A DNA stretch of 64,000 bases, from the NCBI RefSeq assembly GCF_033115175.1, contig NC_084836.1, positions 80,876,253 through 80,940,252 of the forward strand, given 5' to 3'. Of this stretch, positions 45,197 to 56,400 are shown in pieces. Numbering within the stretch: the first letter of the stretch is position 1; the number at the start of each line of letters is the position of its first letter. Origin of the DNA: Lepus europaeus (taxonomy: Eukaryota > Chordata > Mammalia > Lagomorpha > Leporidae). Below the pieces are notes generated by a model. The model was not told where the DNA came from. It searched no databases and was given only the letters and a program-made list of their open reading frames with translations. A program made the position numbers and the translations under genes.

Positions 45197-46259
45197 TTTT
45201 GGATATTTGTGGTGATTCCATTTTGTTATTGGGTAGAAAAATATCATTAGATAAGAGGACTAGGTTTTAGTGCTCTGAATACCTTGGGGTGTCTATAGCT
45301 AACAATAATTATATATTGCAAAACAGCTCGGAGAAAGGATTTTGATTGTTCCCAACACAAAGGAGCAATAAACGTTCGAGGAGATGGATGTGCCAGTGGC
45401 CCTGATTTGATGCTGATGCACTGTGTACATGGACTGAAATATCACACCATAGCCCCTAAATATGTACAGTCATGATGTGTCAATTAAAAATAATGCAATT
45501 TTGACGACCGTATGGTGGCTATGAAAGAATGCCATTGTCCTGCACAGATATTTCATGAAGCAGTTAGAGATAAAGGAGTATTACACCTGCAACTCACTTT
45601 GAAGCCTCAGGGAGAAAAAACTGTATCCATGAGGTATGTACCCGTGTGTGTGTGTGTGTGTGTGTAGGGGAGTCAGTGAGAGAGAGCATGAATCACAACA
45701 CAAGTGCGATAAAATGTTTCCATTATGGGAATCTCGATGAAGGGCAGTCATTTTTGTTCTATTTTTGCAACCTGCTTTGAAGCCCAAAATTATTTTGAAA
45801 TTAGGAGTTCAGAGAAATCAGTACATGTTCGGTCTCTTTTGGGTTACTCTTCCTGGAGAAGTGGCCACGGGATTAGGTTTTGCAGTCTGTGCCCCCTGGA
45901 GTCCTGTGGCTGGACCGAGCAGGTGAGGGCTGCACACCTAGGAGGCTCGCTGCGCCCGCCTGGGGCAGGCGAATCCCAGCAGATGGCCTGGGTGCAGCTG
46001 GCAGGACACCCTTCACTCTTCCACCCAAAGTGAACTACCAACCCGCGTTTAGACCTGGAAGGGGTGAGATCACAGACCCCTGGGATGGGGAGGAGCTTCT
46101 TGTTTTATAGGCTAGAAAGCCAGGGAGGGTTTAGAGTGGCAGCTGCCGGGACCAGTGTGGTGAGTCCTGCCCTGGAGCTGTGGGCCACCCATGGGCCACC
46201 CACGGCCGACAAGCCTGCCATGGGGCTGGTCTGGTTTGAGGCATACAGCCCAGATTTGG
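45197..46259. other. CFAP61 intron, unique sequence
   Basis: (GT)n at 45643-45665. No repeat family or exon recognised. Confidence 0.3.
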
Positions 46260-46475
46260 AAGACTCAGTTAAAAATAATAATAATATAACATATCTCACT
46301 CATCATTTTGTATCAGTCAATTGTAGAAAGGGCAATAGTTTTGAGAATATATTGGATTAAATGAAAACACGTTACTAAATTAACTTAATCTGTTTCTCTT
46401 TATGTTTTTAACGTGAGTGTTGAAGTTAAAATTTTGTAGGTGACTCTAGTCTACTGGACAGCACTGGTTTAGGTA
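46260..46475 (+). repeat. Old DNA-transposon-like fragment (MER5/hAT-type?)
   Basis: 'GAATATATTGGATTAAATG ... AAATTAACTTAATCTGTTTCTC ... TAGTCTACTGGACAGCACTGG' resembles an old MER-type element ending in 'attggacagcactg'. The family name is tentative. A related copy lies at 47470-47585. Confidence 0.45.
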
Positions 46476-47469
46476 AAAATGGAGCTGGCAGGCGCAAGTG
46501 CGGTGGTTGGTATTTTTTGAATGTCTCCCGTGAAAAGCATTTCAGATGCAAGGATGAAGCTACAGTGGCTCCATACACCCAGAGGTTCTCCAACAAGAGA
46601 CTGACCTGTCCAAGATAATCACACAACACCGTGCAGCAAGGGCCACTCTCAGCAAGCAGAAGCTCCACGGAGGACTCAGGGGACCTGCAGACAGGGGCCC
46701 CCAGGAGGACCTCCTGAAGGATGGAGGAAGGAGTTCGTGTCGGCCATGGGTGTTCCAGGCCGAAGGAAGAGCATGGGGAAGCACGCGGCATGCAGAGGGA
46801 AGTCACGTGATTTGATTGCCCCAGCATGCAGTCGGATGCAAGGTGGGAGGCAGTAGATGTGGCTCGGGTCTGAGTCTTTTTTCTGGGGCCTGGACTTGAT
46901 TCCCTAAGAGAGGGAGGTCACGGGCAGGTCTTAACATCCTGTTGATGTTTTCAAAGTGATGCTCCCACAGCTGTGTGTGTGTGTGTGTGTGTGTGGAGGC
47001 TGAGCAAAGAGGGCTACACTGAAAGCAGAAGGTGGGGGGAAAGTTTAGAAGGTGCAGCAGATGTCCTGACTGCATGGGAGGCAGGGAAAGCCGGGAATGG
47101 GAGATGCTCCCGGGGTCCCAGCTGGAAGATGGAGGGGTAGATGGAGGGGTGGGGTGGGGGGAGAAGTAATCAGTTCATTCCTCTTTTTTTTTTTTTTTTT
47201 TCCACATGAGGTAGAGACAGAAGTACCTAAAGAAAACCGTCCACCAGGTGGACAACCAGACATGGCACAGACTGAATGGGAGCAGTGCCTCAAGGCAGGA
47301 GTATGGTCCAGGAGAGAGCCGGTAAGACAAGATCAGGAAAACACCAACATTTCTCAGGGGCTGTGGTGGGAGAGGCAGATGGGGAAGCCCGAGCAGTATT
47401 CTAGCAGAGGAAACATCTGGGGACACAGGCAGAGAAGAACAGTCTGAGATATACTGGGTGAAAGAAAGA
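46476..47469. other. CFAP61 intron, purine-rich unique sequence
   Basis: (GT)n at 46972-46995 and a T run at 47183-47202. No gene or repeat family recognised. Confidence 0.3.
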
Positions 47470-47585
47470 CACCGTGAAGTTCATGTCATCTGTGTCTTTC
47501 TGTGCTTTTAATTAAAGCACTGACATTATGATTTTATAGGTGACTCATGTCACACACTTACTGGACAGAACTGGTTTAGGTAAAA
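47470..47585 (+). repeat. Second copy of the MER-like fragment
   Basis: 'ATTTTATAGGTGACTC ... TTACTGGACAGAACTGGTTT' followed by AGGTAAAAATGGAG, which also follows the copy at 46.4 kb. Confidence 0.45.
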
Positions 47586-47769
47586 ATGGAGGGAAGAGGG
47601 TGGGAATCATTGGTTCACACCAGGAGTCCAGCAGGGAGAGGGAGGAGCTGAAGGTTGTCTTCCTAGGATGGGTGTTGTACAGGATTTGGGCTTCTGCCTC
47701 CACAGCCCAACTACACTTGTCAACTCCTGGGTTTTTGTTTTTTTGTTTTTTGTTTTGTTTTGTTTTGTT

Positions 47770-48605
47770 TTGGCAATAGGCATCCTAGCAGGTGCGAGGT
47801 GACAGCTCATCTGGGTTTTGATTTACATCTGCATATCCTCAATGATTAGTGATGTTCAATACCTTTTCATAAACACGTTAGCCATTTATGTCTTCTTTGG
47901 AAAAACTGTCTGTTTAGGTCCTTTGCCCATTTTTAAAATTGGGTTCTTATTACTAGTTAGCTATTGAGCTATATGAGTTCCTTATGCATTTTGGATGTTC
48001 GCTCTTCATCAGAGTTATGATTTGGAAGCATGTTCCCCCATGCTGTGGGTTTTATTTCCGTTTTGTTGAATTGTTTACTTCACTGTGCAGATGTAAACCT
48101 ATTTGCTTATTTTTGCTTCTGAGCTTGTGCTTTTGGTGTTACATCCCAAATCCTATTGGAAGACCAGTGTCATGGATCTTTCTCTCTACGTTTTCTTCTA
48201 GGACTTTCCTGGTTTTGGTTCTTATGTTTAAGTCTTTAATGCATTTTGAGTTGATTTTTGTGTATGGCGTGAGACAAGGGTCCAATGTCATTATTTTGAA
48301 TGTGCCCTCTCAACACAATTTATCGAAAAGACTACCTTTTCTCTCTTGTGTGAGTTTCTGGCACCCTTTAGCTGACAAGGGATTTACTTCTGGGCTTTAT
48401 TTTCTGTTCCATTGGTCTATGTCTGCTTTTAATGCCAGTATCATGCTGTTTCGATTACTGTAGCATTTGTAATGTAATTCAAAATCAGGTAATGGGAGGT
48501 CTGTAGCTTTGTTGTTTTTCAAGATTGCTTTGGCTGTTTCTTTTCTTTGTATTTCCATATGGATTTTGCAATTGTCTTTTCTATTTCTGTTAAAAAGTCA
48601 CTGGA
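47770..48605 (-). repeat. Old L1 fragment (antisense), part 1
   Basis: 'CTGTCTGTTTAGGTCCTTTGCCC', 'ATATGAGTTCCTTATGCATTTTGG', 'CATTGGTCTATGTCTGC' and 'ATTACTGTAGCATTTGTAATG' are classic antisense L1 text in the right order. Confidence 0.9.
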
Positions 48606-48908
48606 CTTTTATCTATCTATCATCTATCTGAAACAAACAGAAAAAGATCATCCTTCCTCTGGCTCACTCCCCAAATTTCCACAACAGCTGGGGCTGGATC
48701 AGGCCCAAACCAGGAGCCTAGAACTCAATCTGGCTCTCCCATGTGGGTGGCAGGGGGACCCACATACTTGAGCCATCACCCGATGCCTCCTCAGGTGTAC
48801 GTTATCAGGAAGCTAGAATCAGAATTGGAGCTGGGACTCAAAGTCAGGCACTCTGACATGGGCAATGCAACCCACGTGGTATCTTAATCACTGTTCCAAA
48901 TGCCCACC
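48606..48908 (-). repeat. Old C-repeat SINE splitting the L1
   Basis: Diverged reverse SINE; the L1 resumes after it, with TCACTGGA repeated near both edges (48599-48606 and 48914-48921). Confidence 0.8.
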
Positions 48909-49012
48909 TCATCACTGGAATTTTTACAGGGATTGCATTGAATCTGTAGGTCTCTTTGGGTACCATGAACATGTTAACAATATTAATTCTGCCAACCTAT
49001 GAGCACAGGATG
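48909..49012 (-). repeat. Old L1 fragment (antisense), part 2
   Basis: 'GGGATTGCATTGAATCTGTAGG' and 'AACAATATTAATTCTGCC' continue the L1 after the SINE. Confidence 0.85.
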
Positions 49013-50479
49013 TTGCTAGTGATTTATTGAGAGAGGGCTTCCAGGAGAAGGGAAGAAAAGGGAACAGGAGTGGCAGGGGAAGCAGCTATCCAAGGATGCA
49101 TCTGAACTCAAATCTGGCTTCAGCCTGGTCCCATGGAAAGCTTTGGAGTGTGAACTGCATCACAGAATTCATCCAACTTTGAGGCAGGAGGCTGGTCTAC
49201 TGTAGCCCTTGTTACTCAGTCATTGGCTGTGGGGCCCTCTGGAAAAGTGTACCTTCCTGGGCAAGGTGAGAGTTATGAGCTAACATTCCCACAGCGGGGG
49301 CAGGCGGGCAGTAGACCAGTAAAGGAAGCAGGGTAGGCAACACCAGCGTCCACTGCAAAGGCAGAGAAACACACATTCTGTTCGGCTTTGTTATATCCCA
49401 GAGTCGAGGAGGTAGCTGGTTACATCACCGGAGCACAGAGCAAGTCTTGCATACGACACTTCTATAGCACATCTCAACTCCGGACCCTTTCACCCCACAT
49501 CCAACTAGTCCGAGCCACCATACATTGGCATGTTACTGTCCCTCCCACTTTAAAACAAGCAGCCAAAAGGCATGTCTCCACCTTCAAGGATCCATGCAAT
49601 GCAGCTCCTCTGACCTTCGTCCACTCTGCCGCAGCCACACTGGGCTTCTTACTATTTCTCAAACCATCCTAGCTCACTGGTCAAAGGGAAGAGGCAGTGA
49701 AACCAGTCTGTGCGCTCACCCGGGGCAGATAAGACCTGGCATCATTGATGCGGCACCACTGAGCAATTCATACAACACAGAGATCTGATCAAGCAGGAAG
49801 AAAAGTTTGTGCAGAATCCTTCCTGGTGAGAAGAACTTCCTGGGGCAGTGATAAGACTCTCCTGGATCATCCACCGACTCTTTGGGGGATGCAATTTATT
49901 CATTCAGTATGGTAAAATCTATGAAGTCATCTCTCCTCTCCCATGAAATCATCTCTCTAGGCTTGGCTAGATGGCTCCCTTTCCTCTTTAGGGGAGGTCT
50001 TTTTTTGTGTGTGTGTGCTGCAGTAGAAACACAACTCAAAGGTTTGTCTCACCTAAAGCTAAGGCAAAGGCAGGCCAAAGATGTAAACAGGTGACCCTAG
50101 CCTCAAAGAGAGTCCCCTACATTCAAGATAAGAGTTCATGCCAACCGCTTTTGGAAACAGGTTGTTACATAAAGTGAGGAGCATCTATATTCTTAAGGGA
50201 TGCTTCAGTTAAAATTTTCAGAGGGAAGAAAAATAACAGGAACATACATTAGTGTTATTTGATTTAATTCTCTTTTACAAATTACTTGTTCATGATCTAT
50301 TCCACTACTATTTGATGTCATACTCACGATTCTAGACACTTCCATAAAACAGAAAAATAACAGGAAGCTTAAGTATTGGAAGTGAAGGAAAAGAGGTGCT
50401 CTTATCTATAACTAATAATCATCTGCCTAGAAATTGCAAGATCATTCATTAAAATATACTTAATTAAAAAAGGCTTTCT
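49013..50479. other. CFAP61 intron, nothing recognised
   Basis: 1.5 kb without a family I can name. The weak open frames at 49.39-49.79 kb carry no motif. Confidence 0.3.
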
Positions 50480-50481
50480 TT

Positions 50482-50741
50482 TTGAAAATTTGATTTATTT
50501 ATTATTTGAAAGGCAGAGTTACAGAGAGAAGGAGTGAGGAGAAAGAGAGAGAGAGAGAGAGAGAGAGAATCTTCCATCTGCTGGTTCACTCCTCAGATGG
50601 CTGCATGGTCAGGGCTGGGCCAGGCCAAAGCCAGGAGCCAGGAGCTTCACCTAGGTCTCCCACATGGGTGGCAGGGGTTCAAGCACTTGGGCCATCCTCC
50701 ACTGCTGGGCTACGTTCCCAGGTGCATTAGCAGGGAGGTGG
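50482..50741 (-). repeat. CSINE, 5' truncated
   Basis: TTTGATTTATTTATTATTTG tail, (GA)n at 50545-50567, body blocks; lost beyond GTGCATTAGCAGGGAGGTGG. Confidence 0.88.
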
Positions 50742-50747
50742 ACATAG

Positions 50748-50910
50748 AGGATGGGGCAGGCACACTGGGTTAAGCTGCTGCTTGGGGTGAATGCCTGGGA
50801 TTGAGTTCAGCCTCTGCTCTCATCCAGCTTCCTGCCAATGTGCACCTGGGAGGCAGCAGGTGATGTCTCAAGTACTTGGCTCCCTGCCACCCACACAGGG
50901 GACTTGGATA
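50748..50910 (+). repeat. CSINE head fragment, opposite orientation
   Basis: GGGGCAGGCACACTGGGTTAAG to ACCCACACAGGGGACTTGG, truncated at the 3' end. Forms a head-to-head pair with the preceding copy. Confidence 0.75.
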
Positions 50911-50919
50911 TGTATGTAA

Positions 50920-51440
50920 AATATGTATTGAACAAATATATATTATATAGAAATGCAGTATATTAAGTGTATGTATTTATCCATGACATAGAGAAACCCT
51001 AAAAGCATATTACTAAAGCAAAGAAGCTCATCTGGAAAAGGCTGCATTTTGTACAATTCCAACCATATGACATTCTTGAAATGGTAAAAGTATGAGACAG
51101 CACAAAGGATTGCAGATTTGCAGGGAAGGGAGGGGAGAGGGATGAATAGACTTTTAGTCAAAGTATTTTGTTTGATTTGTAATGACAGGTACATGTGATC
51201 ATACATTTGTCAAGACCCACAGAAGGTGCAACACCAAGAATGAACTCTGATGTAAACTCTGGGATCCAGTTAATACTAATGTACCAATACCGGCTCATCA
51301 GTTTTATCAGATACACCATATGGTTTAAGATGTAAATGACTGGATACATTGTTTCAGGTAGAGGAAGGTACATGGGAATTCTGTACCTTCTGATCAATTT
51401 TTTTCTGTAAACCTAGAAGTGCTCTAGAAAAATTAAGCCT
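50920..51440 (+). repeat. Old L1 3'-end fragment
   Basis: 'ATATGACATTCTTGAAATGG', 'AATGAACTCTGATGTAAACTC', 'CCAGTTAATACTAATGTACC' and 'TTTTTTCTGTAAACCTAGAAG' follow a recalled L1M-type 3'UTR. Confidence 0.75.
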
Positions 51441-51794
51441 GGGGCCGGTGCTGTGGCAGAGCAAATTAAGCCATCACTTGCAATGCCAACATGCCATGTT
51501 AGAGGGCAGGTTCTAGTCCTGGCTGCTCCACTTCCAATCCAGCTCCCTGCTGATGCACCTGGAAAAGCAGAGCAAGATGACCCAAGTACTTGGGTCTCTG
51601 CCACCCATGCAGAAAACTGGATGGAGTTCCTGGTTCCTAGATTCTCCTGCCCAGGCCAGCCCCAGGCACCCAGCTGTTGCTGCCACTTGGGGAGTGAACC
51701 TGTGCATGAAGATTCTCATTATTTTCTCTCTCTGCCCACAACCCACCCCCCCTCATAATTCTGCCTTTCAAAGAAATAAATCTTTAAAGAAAAA
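51441..51794 (+). repeat. CSINE inserted at L1 3' end, with TSD
   Basis: Flanked by GAAAAATTAAGCCT (51427-51440) and GAAAAATCAAGTCT (51795-51808). Head GGGGCCGGTGCTGTGGCAGAG. Confidence 0.94.
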
Positions 51795-51905
51795 GAAAAA
51801 TCAAGTCTATTAATAAAAAAAACTGGAAAATATTATAATGAATATAATAAGGATCATTGGTTTAATTTTATCATAAACTCTTCTTAAAAAAAAAAAAATA
51901 CACTC

Positions 51906-52257
51906 GCCGGCGCCGTGGCTCAACAGGCTAATCCTCTGCCTAGCGGCGCCGGCACACCAGGTTGTAGTCCTGGTCAGGGCGCCGGATTCTGTTCCAGTTG
52001 CCCCTCTTCCAGGCCAGCTCTCTGCTGTGGCCAGGGAGTGCAGTGGAGGATGGCCCAAGTCCTTGGGCCTTGCACCCCATGAGAGACCAGGAGAAGCACC
52101 TGGCTCCTGCCTCTGGATCAGCAGTGCGCTGGCCGCAGCGTGCCGGCTGCGGTGGCCATTGGAGGGTGAAGCAACAGCAAAGGAAGACCTTTCTCTCTGT
52201 CTCTCTCTCTCTCACTGTCCACTCTGCCTGTCAAAAAAAAAAAAAAAAAAAAAAAAA
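51906..52257 (+). repeat. Young CSINE, poly(A) subfamily
   Basis: GCCGGCGCCGTGGCTCAACAG head, CTGCCTGTCAAAAAA tail running into (CAA)n at 52258-52271. Confidence 0.95.
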
Positions 52258-52289
52258 CAACAACAACAACCAGTAGGGAAATGGGCAAG

Positions 52290-52900
52290 GGCAAAGAACA
52301 AATAATTCACAAAAGAGTTAAGTACAAATAGACAATAAACCTATTAAAAGGTTCATTTGACACTGAAGAAATGCAGTTTTTACTCTTTTTTTCTCCTGTA
52401 GATAAATAATACAATATGGGCTATATCATGGGTTGGTGGGGATAGAGATAAACATGTCCTCTTTTACACTGTTGATGGGAGTATGGAGTGGAGAACCCTT
52501 TCCTGAGGATAATTTAAACTAGCATCTTGATGAAAATTTAAATGTGCATACCCATAGATCCAGAAATTCCACTCATGTACACAGAGATATTTCCAATGGA
52601 AACAATACTTACAATAATAGGAAAAAATTGGAAATAGCCAAATGTTCATTAACAGGAAAATAGCTAAGTTGAGATTGGACCATTCTAAGAAATAGAAATA
52701 AGCCATTAAAAATGGTGAGATCCAGGTATACTGACATGGAAAGATCTTCAATGTTGAGTAGTGAGTGAAAAAGGAAAACATGTACAGCACAAGCCCATTT
52801 AGTTGAGAGCACAGGCATCTACTGAGGATCGTGGTTAGCACTGGGCACAGGAGTGGGATTGAGAGGAGCCAGGCAAGTTCATTTGAGCAGTGGTAAGAGA
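52290..52900 (+). repeat. Old L1 3'-region fragment
   Basis: 'TTTACACTGTTGATGGGAGTATGG', 'CCATAGATCCAGAAATTCCACTC', 'AATTGGAAATAGCCAAATGTTC', 'CTGACATGGAAAGATCTTC' in L1 order. Confidence 0.85.
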
Positions 52901-52907
52901 TTTTAAG

Positions 52908-53224
52908 GGGCCAGCACTGTGGTGCAGTGGGTTAAAGCCCTGGTGTACAGGGCACTGGTTCGAGTCCCGGCTGTTCCACCTCCAATCCAGCTCTCTGCTG
53001 TGGCCTGGGAAAGCAGTGGAAGATGGCCCAAGTCCTTGGGCCCCTGCATCCACAACATGGGAGATCCAGAAGAAGCTCCTGGCTCCTGGCTTTGGGTCAG
53101 TTCAGCTCTGGACATTGTGGCCATTTGGGGAATGAACCAGTGGATCTAACATCTTTCTGTCTCCCTGTGCCTCTACCTTCCTCTGTAACTCTTTCAAATA
53201 AATAAAAATAAATCTTTTTTAAAA
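52908..53224 (+). repeat. CSINE, shortened tRNA-like head
   Basis: GGGGCCAGCACTGTGGTGCAG; a gap at GTGTACAGGGCACTGG; tail CAAATAAATAAAAATAAATC. Confidence 0.93.
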
Positions 53225-53289
53225 AGTTTTTTAATAGTCATGTAAAGAGTTCTGTCTTTTCTACTTAATTAACCTCTGTGAAGGTGTTT

Positions 53290-53525
53290 TAAGTATCCTA
53301 CACACTACTTTTCAATAAATATATACTGAATGAATAAGAATTAGCAACATTTAAAAACTGAATTGCAAATCAAGAATAAGCCAGAAAGATGTATCATTAA
53401 GGACATTTATTGTAGGGTTAGTTATCAAAACAAAAGCTTAGAAATAACTCACTTGGTTAAATAACATCAATATGGTTGAACCCTATTCTGTCATTAAAAA
53501 ATAATGTCATTAAAACAGTATTTCA
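53290..53525 (+). repeat. L1 3'-region fragment, first piece of a SINE-riddled copy
   Basis: 'GGACATTTATTGTAGGGTTAG', 'CTCACTTGGTTAAATAACATC' and 'CTATTCTGTCATTAAAAAATAATG' match L1M text. It continues at 54127-54206 and 54534-54740. Confidence 0.7.
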
Positions 53526-54111
53526 GGGGCCAGCATTGTGGAGTAGCAGGTAAAGTTGCCACCTGTGACACCGGTCATCCCAGCTGCTTCCCTGCTAATG
53601 GCCTGGGACAATGGCCCGAGCGCTTGGGCTCCTGGCTGTGGCCTGGTCCAGCCCTTGCTGTTGCAGCCATCTGGGGAGTGAACCAGAGGATAGAAGATTT
53701 CTCTCTCTGTCCCTCTCTCCCCCTCTCTGTGACCCTGGCTTTCAAATAACTTTCAAATAAATAAATAATTTTTTTTTTGACAGGCAGAGTGGACAGTGAG
53801 AGAGAGAGAGAGAAAGGTCTTCCTTTTTCCGTTGGTTCATCCCCCATTGGCCGCTGCGGCCGGCGCACTGCGCTGATCCGAAGCCAGGAGCCAGGTGCTT
53901 CCTCCCGGTCTCCCATGCGGGTGCAGGGCCCAAGCACTTGGGCCATCCTCCACTAACTTCCCGGGCCACAGCAGAGAGCTGGACTGGAAGAGGAGCAACT
54001 GGGACAGAATCTGGCGTCCCAACTGGGATTAGAACCCGGTGTGTCGGCGTTGCAGGCAGAGGATTAGCCTAGTGAGCCGCGGCGCTGGCCATATAAATAA
54101 ATAAATCTTTA
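53526..54111 (+). repeat. CSINE, internally deleted, split by a nested SINE
   Basis: Body 53526-53768 and residual tail ATAAATAAATAAATCTTTAA at about 54091-54111. The nested copy occupies the middle. Outer TSD AAAACAGTATTTCA (53512-53525) versus AAAACTAATATTTCA (54112-54126). Confidence 0.88.
53769..54090 (-). repeat. Young CSINE (poly(A) subfamily) nested in the tail of another CSINE
   Basis: TTTTTTTTGACAGGCAGAGT through GTGAGCCGCGGCGCTGGCC, inserted in the (TAAA)n tail of the + copy, with AAATAAATAAATAA on both sides. Confidence 0.93.
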
Positions 54112-54126
54112 AAAACTAATATTTCA

Positions 54127-54206
54127 TGCAGGGGAAAATATTCTGAATATAAACTAAAATGGGAAGCTGTACATTAGCAGGTGAAATATTGTTCACATGT
54201 AATTTT
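54127..54206 (+). repeat. L1 3'-region fragment, second piece
   Basis: 'AAAATATTCTGAATATAAAC ... GGGAAGCTGTACATTAGC' sits between two SINEs and continues the L1 copy. Confidence 0.55.
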
Positions 54207-54533
54207 TTTAAAAAAGATTTTATTTATTTATTTGACACGTAGAGTTACAGATAGTGAGAGAGACAGAGAGAAAGGTCTTCCTTCCGTTGGTTCACTCCTC
54301 AAATAGCCGCAATGGCTGGAGCTGTGTTGATCCGAAGCCAAGAGCCAGGAGCTTCTTCCTGGTCTACCACATGGGTACAGGGGCTGAAGGACGTAGGCTG
54401 TCTTCTACTGCTGTTCCAGGCCATAGCAGAGAGCTGAATTGGAAGAGGAGCAGCCAAGACTAGAACCGGCGCCCATATGAGATGCCGGTGCCGCAGGCAG
54501 AGGATTAACCCAGTGCGCCACGGCGCCAGCCCC
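54207..54533 (-). repeat. CSINE, with TSD
   Basis: CACATGTAATTTT (54194-54206) and CACATATAATTTT (54534-54546). Head end CCACGGCGCCAGCCCC. Confidence 0.94.
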
Positions 54534-54740
54534 CACATATAATTTTATATTCAGGGAAAAATACCCAACGGACACACACCAAAAGTGAACGATGACCATC
54601 TCTGGGTGATTGCTCATGGGTTTCTTTTGGTTTCTTCTTTGCTGTTCTGTCTTACAGCTCACTTGTGTGGGTTCTGCAATGATCATCTATTCCTTTCATA
54701 AACAGAAAGCAGAGTTTTCTTTAAAAAATATAGTATCTCT
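54534..54740 (+). repeat. L1 3'-region fragment, third piece
   Basis: 'CACCAAAAGTGAACGATGACC ... CTCTGGGTGATTGCTCATGG ... TTTCATAAACAGAAAGCAG' matches the recalled end of L1M 3'UTRs. Confidence 0.7.
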
Positions 54741-55086
54741 AGGCCGGCGCCGCGGCTCAATAGGCTAATCCTCCACCTTGCGGCGCCGGCACACGGGGTT
54801 CTAGTCCCGGTCGGGGCACCGATCCTGTCCCGGTTGCCCCGCTTCCAGGCCAGCTCTCTGCTGTGGCCAGGGAGTGCAGTGGAGGATGGCCCAAGTGCTT
54901 GGGCCCTGCACCCCATGGGAGACCAGGATAAGCACCTGGCTCCTGCCATCGGATCAGCGCGGTGCGCCGGCCGCAGCGCGCCTACCACAGCGGCCATTGG
55001 AGGGTGAACCAACGGCAAAAAGGAAGACCTTTCTCTCTGTCTCTCTCTCTCACTGTCCACTCTGCCTGTCAAAATTAAAAAAAAAA
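54741..55086 (+). repeat. Young CSINE, poly(A) subfamily, with TSD
   Basis: AGGCCGGCGCCGCGGCTCAA head; TAGTATCTCTAG occurs at 54731-54742 and 55087-55098. Confidence 0.95.
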
Positions 55087-55290
55087 TAGTATCTCTAGAA
55101 ACAGAACCTGGCAGGTTAGATATCTGTGGGTGCCCTTAGAAGCAGCCATTCACCGCTGGATACTGGCTCTGTGTATCTAACTGTGATACAACCTTATCTA
55201 CACACATCTTAACTATCGATACCCTTAACCTGCTTTCTGTCTGCTAAATTTAGACTTGCGTGTATTAAACCTTCTAAAGAACATTTTGAG

Positions 55291-55622
55291 CTGGCGCCGT
55301 GGCTCACTAGGCTAATCCTCCGCCTAGCGGCGCCGGCACACCAGGTTCTAGTTCCGGTTGGGGCACCGGATTCTGTCCCGGTTGCTCCTCTTCCAGGCCA
55401 GCTCTCTGCTATGGTTCGGGAAGGCAGTGGAGGATGGCCCAAGTGCTTGGGCCCTGCACCCGCATGGGAGACCAGGAGAAGCGCCTGGCTCCTGGCTTCG
55501 GATCAGCGCAGTGCGCCAGCCGTGGCGGCTATTGGAGGGTGAACCAACGGCAAAGGAAGACCTTTCTCTCTGTCTCTCTCTCTCACTGTCCACTCTGCCT
55601 GTCAAAAAAAAAAAAAAAAAAA
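55291..55622 (+). repeat. Young CSINE, poly(A) subfamily, perfect TSD
   Basis: AAAGAACATTTTGAG at 55276-55290 and 55623-55637. Head CTGGCGCCGTGGCTCACTAG. Confidence 0.96.
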
Positions 55623-55639
55623 AAAGAACATTTTGAGCA

Positions 55640-56400
55640 AGAGCGTTTGAACTCTTTCTTGAGTGTCCTTTTTTTTAGATATTGGCCTATTGTTTGGCTT
55701 CTGTGCATCTGAATTCCAGGCTTGTTTTTGGAAAAAATTGTGTTTAAAAGTAGGAGACTATTTCTTCCTCTCTTTGAATGCCTGCTGCATTTAGGGTTTT
55801 TGCTGATGTCGCTGTTATGGATAAAGGGCGAGGCGGGTGGTACTTCTCATGGTTATGATGACTTGAGATCCATTCATTCACTGGAGGCTTCTTTTAGGCT
55901 GGCGGCATTTTCTCTCGGTTTTCTATCTCTGAGCTCTGAAGAAAGATGGAGGTAATCCGAGGGTACTCCCATTCTGGCTCCCACAAGGACCCTCTCCTAA
56001 CTGGGATTTCGGCGCCAGGAAGTTGAGTGACAGCCCAGTGAACAGGGAGAGGGAAGGGCGCTTTGCCCACGCACAGTGATCATAAGAGGTATAGCTGCAT
56101 AATCACCTCATTAAGGGCCATCTGATATTATTGAAAACAAAGTCATTATTATGATACTTTAACAGTCTCAAGCCTGAAAACCACTCACCATCTAATTCAA
56201 TAAATAAGCTACTTAAGTATAGAAAGTCACAAGGAAGAACAGATTTTGTGTCATATTAGCAAATTTGATTTTCATTAATGCAAGATGAATGTCTTCTGTG
56301 AAACACTTTCATATCATATTAATGACATGATAGCAAACAGCGTTCGCAGGTTGCTAGGCAACACGAGGACCCTTTAATGATTCATCTCTGAACTTGAGAG
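55640..56400. promoter_or_regulatory. Candidate conserved non-coding block containing an RFX X-box
   Basis: Transposon-free, AT-rich from 56.07 to 56.40 kb with homeodomain-type cores (CTCATTAAGG, TCTAATTC, TTCATTAATGC, CATATTAATGAC, TTTAATGATTC). It ends in the X-box at 56350-56362. Enhancer function is inferred. Confidence 0.4.
56350..56362. promoter_or_regulatory. RFX-type X-box palindrome
   Basis: GTTGCTAGGCAAC, a perfect GTTGC/GCAAC inverted repeat with a 3-bp spacer, matching the RFX consensus GTTGCC-ATGG-CAAC. RFX factors control ciliary genes, and the site lies within the presumed ciliary gene CFAP61. Confidence 0.55.
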
